This document shows, piece after piece, positions 53,740-64,000 of a stretch of DNA of 64,000 bases. The stretch's first letter is position 1. Each line of letters starts with the position of its first letter. The notes under the pieces are model-generated. The model searched no databases and was not told the DNA's origin. It saw nothing but the letters and a program-made list of their open reading frames with translations. The stretch comes from Amyloporia xantha (lineage: Eukaryota; Basidiomycota; Agaricomycetes; Polyporales; Adustoporiaceae): positions 372,001 to 436,000 of the forward strand of contig JAYKKR010000030.1 in the NCBI GenBank assembly GCA_036971615.1. Direction: 5' to 3'. The position numbers and the translations under genes were made by a program.

Positions 53740-55060
53740 GAAATGATCACGGGCTTGGTGGATGAGTGCTTGACAATTGCGAGGTAGGCTGGTTTGGATA
53801 TAGCGATCATGAGCGACGGGAAATGGGGTATATTGAAACTCTGAAGGCGGATATCCATGTCGAGCGGATGTGCACTATAGCCTAGAGTTAGTTGCCGCCG
53901 CCAAATCACATACGCACATGACGAACCTTGGTGGGAAGTTAAGGATTGCATGAGACGGAGCCCCACTGTCCTCTCCCGAAACCCCTTGCTGATGCAAGCG
54001 AAACTCCGCACACAACAATACCAGTCTTGATCTCGGTTTGCGCAGACATATATCGTGTACGCGAGATGATGACCTCGTAAGTGGGGCCAACTTCACCGCC
54101 AACAAGTTGAATCTCATCAGCAATCAGCAAACCGATGGTCTGCACGTTGTTACGCTGGCACCATCCTCGGGATATCACGTCCCATCACGAGGAGCAATCA
54201 CATATTTATCAGGATAAAAACAAACCATATCTTACTTGCGATGGCGTGCATACTATGAGATCACCCTTCTCAAGTAGCCGTAAATCAGCGCTAGTTTCGC
54301 CATTGAGACTGACTATCTCCTTGCCGCCCTGTAAGTCGCTGAACTTCTGGCGCCACTCAGTAACAGGAAGATCAACCATCTCTTGATGCGGCTCAATACA
54401 AACAGCTCTTTGTTGCCCACACTTACTTCAAAGTCTCAACAGAGCGAATTCAGCACAAATAGTCTTGCCGCTGCCTGTCGGAGCGCCCACACAGATGTTC
54501 TCATCTGTGATGTAAATAGCCTGAAAAACTTGGGTTTGAATCTTCTTGAAAGTCTGAATCGCAAACGAGTAGATGCTCTCGAACTCCTTGATGTGGAGAG
54601 CGGAAAGAGGTAATGGCTGCAAGTCGAGTAGCGGCGTCGGTGGTGGGAACTTCTCTGGCAGAATGAGATACATGGAAGATGTTAGCAGGCGTGTCTCCGC
54701 GTACAACCATCGGTCGGAGATGATCAACATATACTATTTTGGTGGTACGGGCTCGAAAATGGGAACCGCGACAGTAAGTTGTGTTCGTCCTCCGCATAGC
54801 GTTGTCGAAGGATGAACATATCATGGAAAAGAATGATCTCACCATCTACGTCCTCAACCATGATCCAGAATGATTCCGCAGCATCGTGGGACTTCTCGTC
54901 TCACCGGAAGAAGGGAATGATAGGGACATCAATGCGTAGGAGGCAACCATATGGATCTACAAGGGTGAAATTCCGTTCCTTTTCGATCCTTCTTCTTGCG
55001 ATGAATCCGTCGAAATTATCAGTCATCTATAAGGTCGGTACGTGCATTCCCATCCATATC
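53740..55060 (-). pseudogene. Brr2-like (U5 snRNP helicase) fragment
   Basis: Read in several frames on the minus strand: E-D-V-D-G-E-I-I-L-F-H-D (about 54860), [12 protein letters not shown], then helicase motif [10 protein letters not shown] (about 54470), motif II D-E-I-Q in L-L-I-A-D-E-I-Q-L-V-G-G (about 54100) and I-P-H-F-P-S-L-M-I (about 53830). These are from the second helicase cassette of Brr2. The frame is broken several times and both ends are missing, so this is a decayed partial copy. Confidence 0.75.
54948..55040 (+). repeat. ~90-bp dispersed repeat, copy 1
   Basis: Contains CCGTTCCTTTTCGATCCTTC and CGAAATTATCAGTCATCTAT. An inverted copy is at about 58470-58565. The two are nearly identical over about 75 bp. 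Nature unknown. Confidence 0.65.
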
Positions 55061-58000
55061 ATGAGCGCTGATATGCGGCACGGTTTTACTGCATGAGAAA
55101 AGGGATTTGACAAAAACAATTGAAATGAATCGAGTTGGTAATGACATACATCATCTAGCGGACCACCTCCTTGAAGTTGCCTTATTGTGGGCATTATCCT
55201 GCCTCATCAGCCCGTTAAGTATTGGACATCTTCGGGTCCGGATGGTGACTTTACGTGGTAGCTGCAAGCTGCAAGCCGCTCAGGATATCGAGGTCATGCT
55301 CCACGAATTTCAGGTGCCTAAATAAGACATATAATATTATCCATAGTCAAATGACAGTTCAACTCGGCGAGATAGGCGAGGAGAAACTGGACCGAGTTAT
55401 GTCATCTGCAGCATTACCGCATGAGAGGTTCTATTACTCCAATCTATATTGACAAGCACTAAGTTCAGAGCGACTGTGACAGCATAAAGGACTGCTGGAC
55501 TTACGTTACGCAGGACCAAAGAAGGTTTTAGTCCACGTGAGATTATTATCTCCCAACGGTGACTGACGATAACCATGAACCCACACCTCTCGTGGGACGC
55601 GGTATTGACAACGTTTGATAAGAAAAGCCGCTCTACTCCAATTCTGCATCCGCCTAAGTAGAGCCTGATCCATAGACCTTCTAGCTTGCTTTCGCGAAGT
55701 GGGGCTAACACACCATCGCAGTGACACTGTGACTAGCGCCGAGCCATAGACATTGTTCTGGTGGGCTGAGCAAGTCGCCAATGTTCTCAAGCAGAAATTT
55801 CCCTTGTCTTCCGACCGTGGGCTTCCTTAGCATCAGCAGCTCACTTGCCAGGGTTCTGCATCACGCTGATTCCTTCCGCTCTGAATGCTCTTTGAAAGTG
55901 GAGTCAAAGAGCAGTCACACCTTGCAGTTTTCGGGGAAAGGGAAACATCAAGGGATGTAGCGACGTGTGTGACTAGCGGACTTGCTACGTCGGGTTCACC
56001 CACGGTATACTGTATAAGAGCATTGGTCAACACAATCTGGCTTACGAATTTCGGAGGACTTACAACCAGGTAAATGCATCTCCGCTACCTACAAGAAGGG
56101 TATGATCAGTCCGCACCAAGTCTGCACAGAGATTGGGATGGAGAGAACGAAGGGAGCCAATCACAACGTCAATGTGAAGCATATTATGATGAAAATTACG
56201 GCACCTCATCCGCTCTACTTCCACATTGGACAGACCAATCATCCTGCCATCTTGATATTGGGGATGGCTGCGCCGAACTGCAAAGATGTGTGCGGAAGGG
56301 AACATAGTGGGTGACTGCGGAAGGTAAGAAAGAGATGAAGGGCGAGACGGTAAGCAGTGTACGGCTGAAATGTCACGCGAGCATAAAAAGCGAAGGATGA
56401 TTCAAGTGGGAGGATCAAAATGGGAGGGAAAATTCGAGCGAAGTGAGTTAGGAAGCGACAGCAAAATGTCCGAGTTTATCTTCTCCAATTTTATAGCTGT
56501 TGTACATGCAGATGTTCGGACGCCGTACTACATATAGCGACTATCAGTGCTCTCAACACCATCGGGGTTGTTCATGACCATTTAAGATGATTTCATACCT
56601 GCGTATACCTCTGCATCCGGATTGATCACCGAAGCTTACAGCCTTAGATTTGTGTTCCTATCAGAAACTAAGCTGTCTGTTGTACCGTTGTCCAACTACT
56701 GAGATGCGCCCTGTCCATGTTGAAGTGCTCTTGAGCATATCACCAGCATAGCGCGGTTGACCCGGAACTGTTTGCGCAAGGAGGAGGGACACAGTGATCG
56801 GGCCTTTCACAATGGCGCGCGCGACGTGGATAGACACCCTTATCTCTCCAGAGCTGGTCAGGGTAATTGCCAGAATGATCGTACCCTCACACGCTTTGCA
56901 TATGCCTTCCAGCTGAGAGTGGGAGTACATAGCTTTCGGGAGAGCTAACTCGAAGGAACATGGTGGCTCAGAGCGTCGTGTGTTCGGAATGACTTAAGAC
57001 ATTTGATAAGGCTAGTAGAGTGAAAATCAATCAAGAGCACTCACACTTGGGAAGAAGGGGTAAAGGTTGCTGCCAAGGTACAGCAGGATGAGGAGCTGCG
57101 TACGGAGCTCCCCGAGCGATACCAGCTGCAGGCATGGTGCGCAGCCCTGAAAAGAGAACGAAAAAGAAAGGATGCGCGCGTAAGAGTCATGCTACGAGTC
57201 GAGCTTGAGACAACTCCGTTTATATGTAAGAGAGGGTGAACACGTGCCTGCAAGCAGAGCCCGGGAGAACAGTGTTTCAGTCTCACCATAGGCCCTATTC
57301 CAGAGTGTCGCCTTGGGCAGGATGAAGTGTTTATTATTATTAAAGAAAGAGCTCATGGGACATGGTGTGTCGTCCACACCACAACAGCACAAAGAAACTA
57401 AAATTTATCGCAAGGCCGATCCTGTCTGCTCTAATATATGGAGCTGCCAGGGGACTTGAAGGTGAGAAACACTGTGATTCAACTGAGCTCAACTTTCCCG
57501 TCAATATAGGGTAACAAGCCGTGCTAACACACCTATGGAGTTGCACTGCGGGACAGGAAGAAAACGCCACTGAAGATTTGACGGAAGCAGTAGTAAGGAG
57601 AGTAAGAAAATTGTCATGATTCTGAAATAATCCTGCTCACAGCTTTAGCTCGTAACAACAATCCCTCGCTGGAAAGGCCGTCCCCACATACACGGCCTGG
57701 TAACTGCTTGCGTAAACAATTCTCATGCGGCGGGCATTCCTCGCTATAAACTGGAGCTCACCTTGTTTTCTCACTAGCTGCCCACCGCACTACAGGATGT
57801 TTGCACTAGCGCTGCCCGGAATTTGTTTATGAGTGCAGTAGATGTATGGTCTGTTCAATGATGCTAAGGCCGGCAGTATTTCTTTACCCTAATAATCTCC
57901 CTTTGCAGAAACGCAGCATGGAGGGCTTCTATTCATGCAGCTTGCTGAGCATGAATATTCATAGGTCAACCACTCTACTTAGTCCGCACTGCGCTGCCTA

Positions 58001-58469
58001 CCAACGAGTACAGACAGAATGAGTAAGAGATACGTTCAAGCTATCGCGCTGAGCCCCGAAGCTGTGCAGCCCATCGGTAGCACCGCAGATGGGAGGATAG
58101 CAGCACACTAGTGTTGCGCTCCAGCCGGCGTGCGCAAACTTGAAGCGCCAATCTAATAACTTGAGGACCGGTGAGTCCAGGCAACACGGGGAGAAGAGTA
58201 AAAATCACCCACTTGTATAGGCCTCTGATTTTCAAGTCATGAGCAAGTTGGCGATTAATTGAGAACCAATAAGATGACGGCTGTCGGACGGAAGCACAAG
58301 GTCAGACTGTCGAAATGGAACCCGACACGCTTATTCAGTTCGACAGGATGCCCATTTTCAAGAATCTGGCGTAAAAGGGGATCAAGGGAGCGGAAATGTG
58401 TTTCAGTACGTCTGTGCATAATAGGCTCTCTTTGAAGATATCAGCTGCAAATGGAGGTGACCAGAACAC
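55061..58469. other. Gene-poor stretch
   Basis: Only short open frames with no recognisable product and no conserved splice pattern. A possible microsatellite-free, decayed region. I see nothing that I can name. Confidence 0.35.
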
Positions 58470-58565
58470 AGGAAACACCGACCTTATAGATGACTGATAA
58501 TTTCGACGGATTCATCGCAAGAGTGAAGGATCGAAAAGGAACGGAAGTCCGCCCTTGTAGATCCG
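58470..58565 (-). repeat. ~90-bp dispersed repeat, copy 2 (inverted)
   Basis: Inverse of 54948-55040 over about 75 bp including ATCAGTCATCTATAAGGTCG (as read on the minus strand). Confidence 0.65.
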
Positions 58566-58702
58566 TGTGATCTGCACGGAGTTTCGATCCATGCCTCCTT
58601 AGCTGGGAATTATGATTTTCGTCAGGTAACCATTTTTTCAGGAACGCGAACGGGATATTCTTTTGAGGAGAGTGAGAGAGCAACGGTGAAGTAACAAATA
58701 AA

Positions 58703-58925
58703 GCTACAACAACGTGGAAGTTGTCGCCGCATGCAACAGCAGGTCAAGTGTGACATGCCGGATACGCTATGAAAATATGGCAAAGACTATCGATATGACG
58801 ATATGCTACAACGACCGGCAGGTCGTCGCCACATGAAAAAGCAAGCATACTGGATCTACAAATATAATCTGCATGCTACAACAACCGGAGGTCGTCGCCG
58901 CATACAAAAGGAGGTATACTGGACC
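58703..58925 (+). repeat. Three diverged tandem units with GGTCGTCGCC
   Basis: Units start near 58703, 58805 and 58872, each with GCTACAACRAC..GGTCGTCGCCRCAT followed by CATACTGGAYCTA-like sequence. Spacing is about 100 and 67 bp. No coding role seen. Confidence 0.5.
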
Positions 58926-60538
58926 TAGGGTCGAGAAAGCGCCGTTTTTCCACCTTGTATCCGGATGCAATGTTGAGGCTTTGAGTACTGAAGAGGAGAG
59001 CTGCAGAACGAGAGCCTCCTGAGGCGACGATGACTGAAGTTCGGCCAGTAGGAGGGCTGCTGACACCGTTGGTCGCATCGGGAGCATGTCAGCGATTATC
59101 AATGGAAGCCGACTACTGCTTGATTGTGCAGAATAGAGTGTTCTTCTCTGGGAGTATGACAGGATTTAAGGGGCGTTTGTCGAGGCAAAACAGCGAGTGA
59201 TTCTCATTCGACACCAGCGTCACGCCAGCGTTCCCGCTAGCGCTAGCCATGAGCATATCACGTGAAGCATATCACAGTGGTTGGATTGTGAGATCGACTG
59301 TGACCAACGTACGCCTCCCAAAGCCGGTTGTGACCCCATAGTGATGTCACACACTGCCTAAAATTATCCGGAACCTCCTGTGAAGCGGGTGGGGTCCAGC
59401 AGTGTCACACTCGTGGGCGCTAGCCTCCAGTCACGCGCACCACGTGTTAATTTAGATACTGCTGGCTTCTGTATACTTACACTGAAGTGTTGCGTATACA
59501 TGCGATACCATGGGGAACGGACTGCGTGCAAAGTTGATGCCGGTGCGAGTGCAAGTAGCGATGTGCGGCGCTGTCGAGCAGGACATGGAATAAATGAGAG
59601 GTCAGAGGTTACAGGATTTTAGGGATAATACGACACATCAATACTCCGCGCAATTGCCGTAGTCCTTTCATATGGCACTTCTTTGACTTCCCTACAATCA
59701 ACCTACAATGGTACAATATTTTTGCTTCTAGTGGGCCAGTAAGAGTCTTCGCTGCGCCCAGGGTTGGCAAACGTTATTGATAAACTCATAGCGTCTCATC
59801 TCTTCCGACGACCGCCTCGATTAGTAGACATTTGATTAGATTTGATTGTGTCCAACGCTATCAAGCTGGTCATTTTACTTACAAATAGCGCGTGCAATCT
59901 GCATGCCTAGGCGAGAACGAGCAGAACAAACTCTCGTGGTGACTCTCTTACAGATCTCGGATGAAACTTCGAGAACTTTAGAACAGGCCTATAGTACGGA
60001 ACACTTACGTGCAATGTCAGCGAACGTGCCGATTTAATCATTCCTGTCAGCATCGGTATGTCGTTTGAGTCGGACACCAGAACCTAATAATGGCGAGTTC
60101 AGTGAATAAAGTTGCTGCAGTACATACACAGGTGAGCCTTTCTAATCACATCTTGCTCCGTTTATGGAACTAGCCAAGGTAAATATTGGCTCTTACTTGA
60201 CGATTTCAGCTGCCAGTTCCGAAATTCGCACTCTGGAAAGGTCGATGCGGTTTGAGGAGCGTTAATGCTTATCGCCATGTGGTGCTTTGAGCTGACTTAG
60301 TTATCTTACGGCCAACGAGAAAGAACGTGCCTGGAATATTGAAGCCTAATGAACTAGGATATTTGAAATTCACGCCACGTCTAATCAATTACTAGAAGCC
60401 CTTATGCTTCGTCAAGGCTCATCTTGACAAGAATTCTCGATAGATAAAGCAGACCCAAGACATATTGCCCGTCGCAGTCCTGGCAGACACAGGCCGCCAG
60501 TATCCCTTGATCCACCTTGTTCTTCCAACTTTCAACAG
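58926..60538. other. Gene-poor stretch upstream of the TPR gene
   Basis: No gene supported. Contains CACGTG-like and TGTGACATCAC-like motifs around 59280-59450, but I cannot tie them to a promoter. Confidence 0.3.
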
Positions 60539-61456
60539 ATGCCGTCGTCACCATCGCATACGAGCAGCCCTCCAACGCCCTCCAATACGCCTCTTTTACA
60601 ACCGAATCATTCATATTCTTCCAGATTACCCTCTGCGCCGGCAGCTGCATTTCCGCAAGTCAATCGCATTCTCCCGCCAGACTCCGACGTGGATGCCCTG
60701 GCCTATTCCATGGGTCAAATGTGGCTAACATCAGGTAATTTGCATATCCTTTTCTCTTTCTGTTTAACTTATCAACTGCGTTAGCCCGCACTGCCGAAGC
60801 GTCCGGTGATATGCTCCAGGCACTGGTTGGTCTACGCCACGCAATCAGCATCAGCCCCGTCTTCATTTCTGTGCGTTTTATAAATGCACGTGCAGCCATT
60901 CCCTTCTTGAATCACATTCTAGCGTCGGGTATGTGTTTAATTGTTTTATGACTCGATCAATTAACATTATGATGCATCAGAACACCGTGATCATAGAAAC
61001 TGGTATTTGCTCGGTAATGCGCACCTAGACCTCCAAGAGTATGAGGATGCCCTCTGGGCCTTCCATGAAGCACTCAATCTGGGCCCAAGCCATGCATATG
61101 TCTGGTATTCTGCTGGTTTAATGTACATGAAGACATCCCAATGGTTCAGCGCATGGACCTGCTTTGTGAACGCAATCACAATTAAGCCTACTACCAATCT
61201 GTTTTGGTATGCTTTGGGGTTGCTGTATGAACGCCGTCGCCAGTTCATTGATGCGATGGATGCCTACATGAGGATTCAACCTCGCAGTCGTGCAATCCTC
61301 CGACATATACAATATCTGCATGCACTTAGCCATCCTATGCGTATTACCCCTGCCACCACCACCACTCACCTTACTCAGTCGCGATCAAATTCTCCCACCT
61401 TTGTGCGGTCAATCTCGAATACATCGATCACACGATCCACAGCTGGCGGCTTCTAG
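60539..61456 (+). CDS. TPR-repeat protein, three exons
   Basis: Exons 60539-60734, 60785-60928, 60981-61456; introns of 50 and 52 nt with GT/AG borders; 816 nt, 271 aa, phases agree. The N-terminus is a Ser/Pro-rich leader, then D-V-D-A-L-A-Y-S-M-G-Q-M-W. Exon 3 holds at least three consecutive TPR units (W-Y-L-L-G-N-A-H-L-D; A-Y-V-W-Y-S-A-G-L-M-Y; F-W-Y-A-L-G-L-L-Y-E), ending in a Thr/Ser-rich tail. TPR folds mediate protein-protein contacts. The pattern is reminiscent of Cyc8/Ssn6-type co-repressor TPRs but is too short for one, so it may be a truncated relative. The ATG is preceded by an in-frame open stretch, so a start further up is possible. Confidence 0.65.
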
Positions 61457-62819
61457 TCATGTCCCTCAGAATATGCTGTGAGTCAAATGTGGCAGGATAA
61501 ATATCGAATTATATATACTAAAGGTCTGCCTAACTCAAGCTGTCTTACATTCTCCCGGAATTGCAGAAGAGGAGCGCCAATGGGATTCGTGGAAAATTTT
61601 GTATATCCTCCGTGAGGACTGACTTTCTAAAATAGTATAGAGTTTGAAAGAATTGGCGACACCATGTGGTAGCGTGATGTCCTAGGTGTGAGCACCTCCA
61701 GTGCCTTCTTCGAAAGAGTCGCATCACATCGGAGACGATAAATACCGTAACAGATGTATTTCCACTGCACACCTGCACATGACCCGAAATAGTGGTGACC
61801 AAGGTTTCGGCTTCAGAGAAATCTTGGATGCAGAGCTGTAGAGGCGTCATAATCCCTATCTATTTGACTGCGTCCCCCAAAAATGCAGAAGTCCGGTTTT
61901 AGACTCAAAGGCGATCGAAGCTTACCACATGACCGTGACTCACCGCAAACGAAGTGTGGCACTTATCTCAGTTATCTAGGCAATGAGGATTGGAAGATAA
62001 TGTTCGGCATGCATAAATAAGTTCTTCCTAAGAAGAACTTCGTTGTTGACATTGGATTGGCTTCGAACGGGTTGGCTTCGAACGGGTTGGCTTCGAACGG
62101 GTTGGCTTCGAACGCCTCCGCATGGGATCATGTGGCACAATCATCGTGGCCGCGGAGGGTCCCAAGACCCCGGCTGATACCCCAAGAGCCTCGGTCCCTT
62201 AAGGTCCGAACATAGGGAAAAAATCGAAAATGTTCAATCCAAAGGGCCGAAATTGGGGCCATACCAACTCGCGAAGAGGACATTCCACATGCAAGTAGTA
62301 TGCACGTTGATATGGTTTCACGGGTTATGTTGAGTCCGAGCTGGGATTGTTGCCGAAAGGGAGAGACGCCGGCTGTGTAACCTTCTAAATTGGTATTGCG
62401 GGTGCCAATATTCCTCCTAGCTGCAGACTGGCATGGCTGAGGCATGGCTAAGGAGACTTTATCTTGCAATTCAGTGCATCGTACGCGCACGCGTCACTTT
62501 GATGGGTGCGAGCGTCTTATAACAAACTTTGTACTCATGCGTGCATCTCGACTCCCACCGCTAACAACAACGTCGAGCCTGTCAACCTCCACTCGTGCAG
62601 GCAATTTCTTTTCATCTATCTACGCAGTGATTCTCTACTACAACAGACCTGACAGAATATCTCCGCAAGAGGTACGGTGCGGAGCGTTGTGCAGCTGTTG
62701 GGGGCTTTCAATATAGATCGCTAATCCACCTGGAGACTCAGGCAGACCCGGCCATTTGGATCCAGCGTACCACTTAGTATTTCTGAATTCCACTGGTTCC
62801 TGTTATTGCCATAAGTATC
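61457..62819. other. Intergenic stretch with a short tandem repeat
   Basis: No gene supported. 62057-62114 holds TTGGCTTCGAACGGG repeated 3.9 times. Otherwise nothing recognised. Confidence 0.5.
62057..62114 (+). repeat. 15-bp tandem repeat, 3.9 copies
   Basis: Perfect copies start at 62057, 62072, 62087 and 62102 (last partial). Confidence 0.9.
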
Positions 62820-64000
62820 ATGTCGCCCAGGTCTGGACGCGACAATTCAGACAGATCAGACGACGAATACGAAGACGGGCCGTCTGGAAGTGGGACCACC
62901 CAGAACTCCAAGCGGAGTCAACGAGGTAGGCATATACACCTAATTCCGTTACGAGAACACCTCTTTGCTGGCGGCACTAGACCATTTTAATTTTTCCTTC
63001 CAGCTTGTGACAGATGTCGCAAATCGAAGAGCAAATGTGAACCTGCCCTTTCAGGGGAGCACGCTGTAGAGGTTGCCTGGCAGCCGAAACTGGTAAGGGA
63101 TTTGACATTGAATCCATGATATAAGATCCTTCAATTTACTCTCTAATACGGAAATAGAATGCACCTTCTCAGGTATGTATTCGAGCCATGGTGACATTTG
63201 AGGCGGCAGACTGAAGACAGTCAAGGTCCCACATTCCGGCGAGGCCCCCCAAAAGGCTATATCCAGGCGTTGGAACATCGATTACACCAAATGGAAAGCA
63301 TGCTTGCTGCGATCATGTCTTCAAAAGACATGCGTGCTAAGGGAGTCATTAGTGATCTTCGCAGAGATGATTTAGCACAAAGCATTCTAAACGGAGTAGA
63401 CTTGGGTCCATTCGTGCGTTAACTGCTTGCCGACGTCCTGACTCGACGGCGCCTAAAATGTACTAGGGTCCCACTGGCAGGATAAAACACTCCGTAAACC
63501 CCACACAAGATAACTTTTTCGCATCCATCGTGAGTGCAGCTCCACCGAAACAGACGAGCGACCGTTCGCGACGACAATCGAGGATGACCCGCGAAGGTGT
63601 TACGCAGAAGAGTGAGTGTATTCACATGATATACGGCGACGTCCTTACCCTTTGAATTTCTGCAGATCCATCCGTTCTGGTGCGCCCAACGCTAGAGTGG
63701 CAAGACCTACTGTCCGAATCTCTTGCGCGCTGGTCTCTGCAAGGTCGAGAAGCCGACGGTGCGCAGGCTTCACAGAGCCTTTCCCAAAGTGCCAACGGAA
63801 GTGCCCCTTCCACCTCGGATACCCCTCGAGAGATAGCGGGACAGAAACGCCGACTGGACGTACCATCGGGTGCTCCAGACCTCGATTGGAATGAGTTGCA
63901 CGATATAGCGGGTAAGTGGTCGAGGAAGGACAGTTGTTCCATCACTTATTATGCTCCCGAGACAGACCAAGACGAAGTGGACGACACCGCTGACGCCTGG
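62820..64000 (+). pseudogene. Zn(II)2Cys6-type transcription regulator, frameshifted, runs off the window
   Basis: ATG 62820; exon 1 to 62925 (acidic, Ser-rich); intron 62926-63003; exon 2 starts A-C-D-R-C-R-K-S-K-S-K-C, the first half of a Zn2Cys6 cluster. The second half (C-R-G-C-L-A-A-E-T) is one frame over, so a base has been lost or gained near 63045-63055. A following exon has R-R-G-P-P-K-G-Y-I-Q-A-L-E-H-R-L, the usual linker and coiled coil after such a finger, then a piece near 63508-63614 and one from about 63663 to 63910 (E-W-Q-D-L-L-S-E-S-L). The gene continues beyond 64000. Fungal proteins of this class bind DNA as dimers. If the one-base shift is a sequence error the gene could be intact. 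Confidence 0.7.

Noticed and set aside
58806..59102. Minus-strand 98-codon frame with Leu/Ala-rich helix
   Set aside because: Half of it lies in the GGTCGTCGCC repeat units; no recognisable family.

Overview
The window reads as nuclear DNA of an agaricomycete-like fungus (Basidiomycota). The evidence is short introns of about 50-60 nt with GTRNGY/AG borders, Ty3/gypsy polyproteins of types familiar from mushroom-forming fungi, a KDZ-like transposase fragment, a MULE transposase with a SWIM finger, Zn(II)2Cys6-type regulator remains and fragments of ordinary nuclear genes (EST1/SMG-like, CAF-1 subunit B, Brr2). No rRNA, tRNA or CRISPR was seen. Nearly all of it is a nest of mobile elements, and most insertions can be dated relative to each other from target-site duplications (TSDs) and from empty-site copies inside the window.

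Layout. 1-8635: most of a Ty3/gypsy chromovirus (G1): gag-pol, a long extra ORF in the env position with one in-frame TGA, and a 488-bp 3' LTR. G1 sits inside a large TIR element (E, copy 1, 8636-18275). E carries a disrupted proline-rich gene, a small gene with one TGA, an N-terminal KDZ-like fragment, an apparently intact 218-aa gene, four imperfect hairpins, a 1.2-kb inverted repeat made of minisatellite units, a 42-bp minisatellite and subterminal repeats. E copy 1 is itself interrupted by a 2,579-bp TIR element (D1, 9046-11624). 18268-25862: a second gypsy element (G2, minus strand) with gag, pol and three small post-pol ORFs, two of them membrane-like. Its pol has a TGA and is cut near the chromodomain by a solo G1-type LTR. 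25869-27075: E copy 2, only one end.

27534-29352: a nine-exon, Cys-rich gene of unknown function. 29486-33620: an EST1/SMG5-7-like pseudogene (minus) split by a 1,582-bp LTR-like insertion. 34041-51393: a MULE transposase pseudogene (minus) split by a 13.9-kb retroelement (A, 34400-48253). A has 1,474-bp LTRs that each carry a spliced antisense gene, two related antisense genes in its 3' part, an inverted third LTR (L2) and a frameshifted gag-pol that now lies inverted. 51.4-60.5 kb is gene-poor with CAF-1B and Brr2 fragments. 60539-61456 is a three-exon TPR gene. 62820 to the end is a Zn(II)2Cys6-type regulator with at least one frameshift, running off the window.

The most unusual system is element A: a gypsy retroelement of the FIDD-type family with a family of three antisense, intron-bearing genes, one of them wholly inside the LTR. 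G1 (large post-pol ORF) and G2 (three small post-pol ORFs) also carry extra genes after pol, so accessory cargo recurs in all three elements. Exon borders are read by eye. Several one-base frameshifts fall in homopolymers and could be sequence errors.
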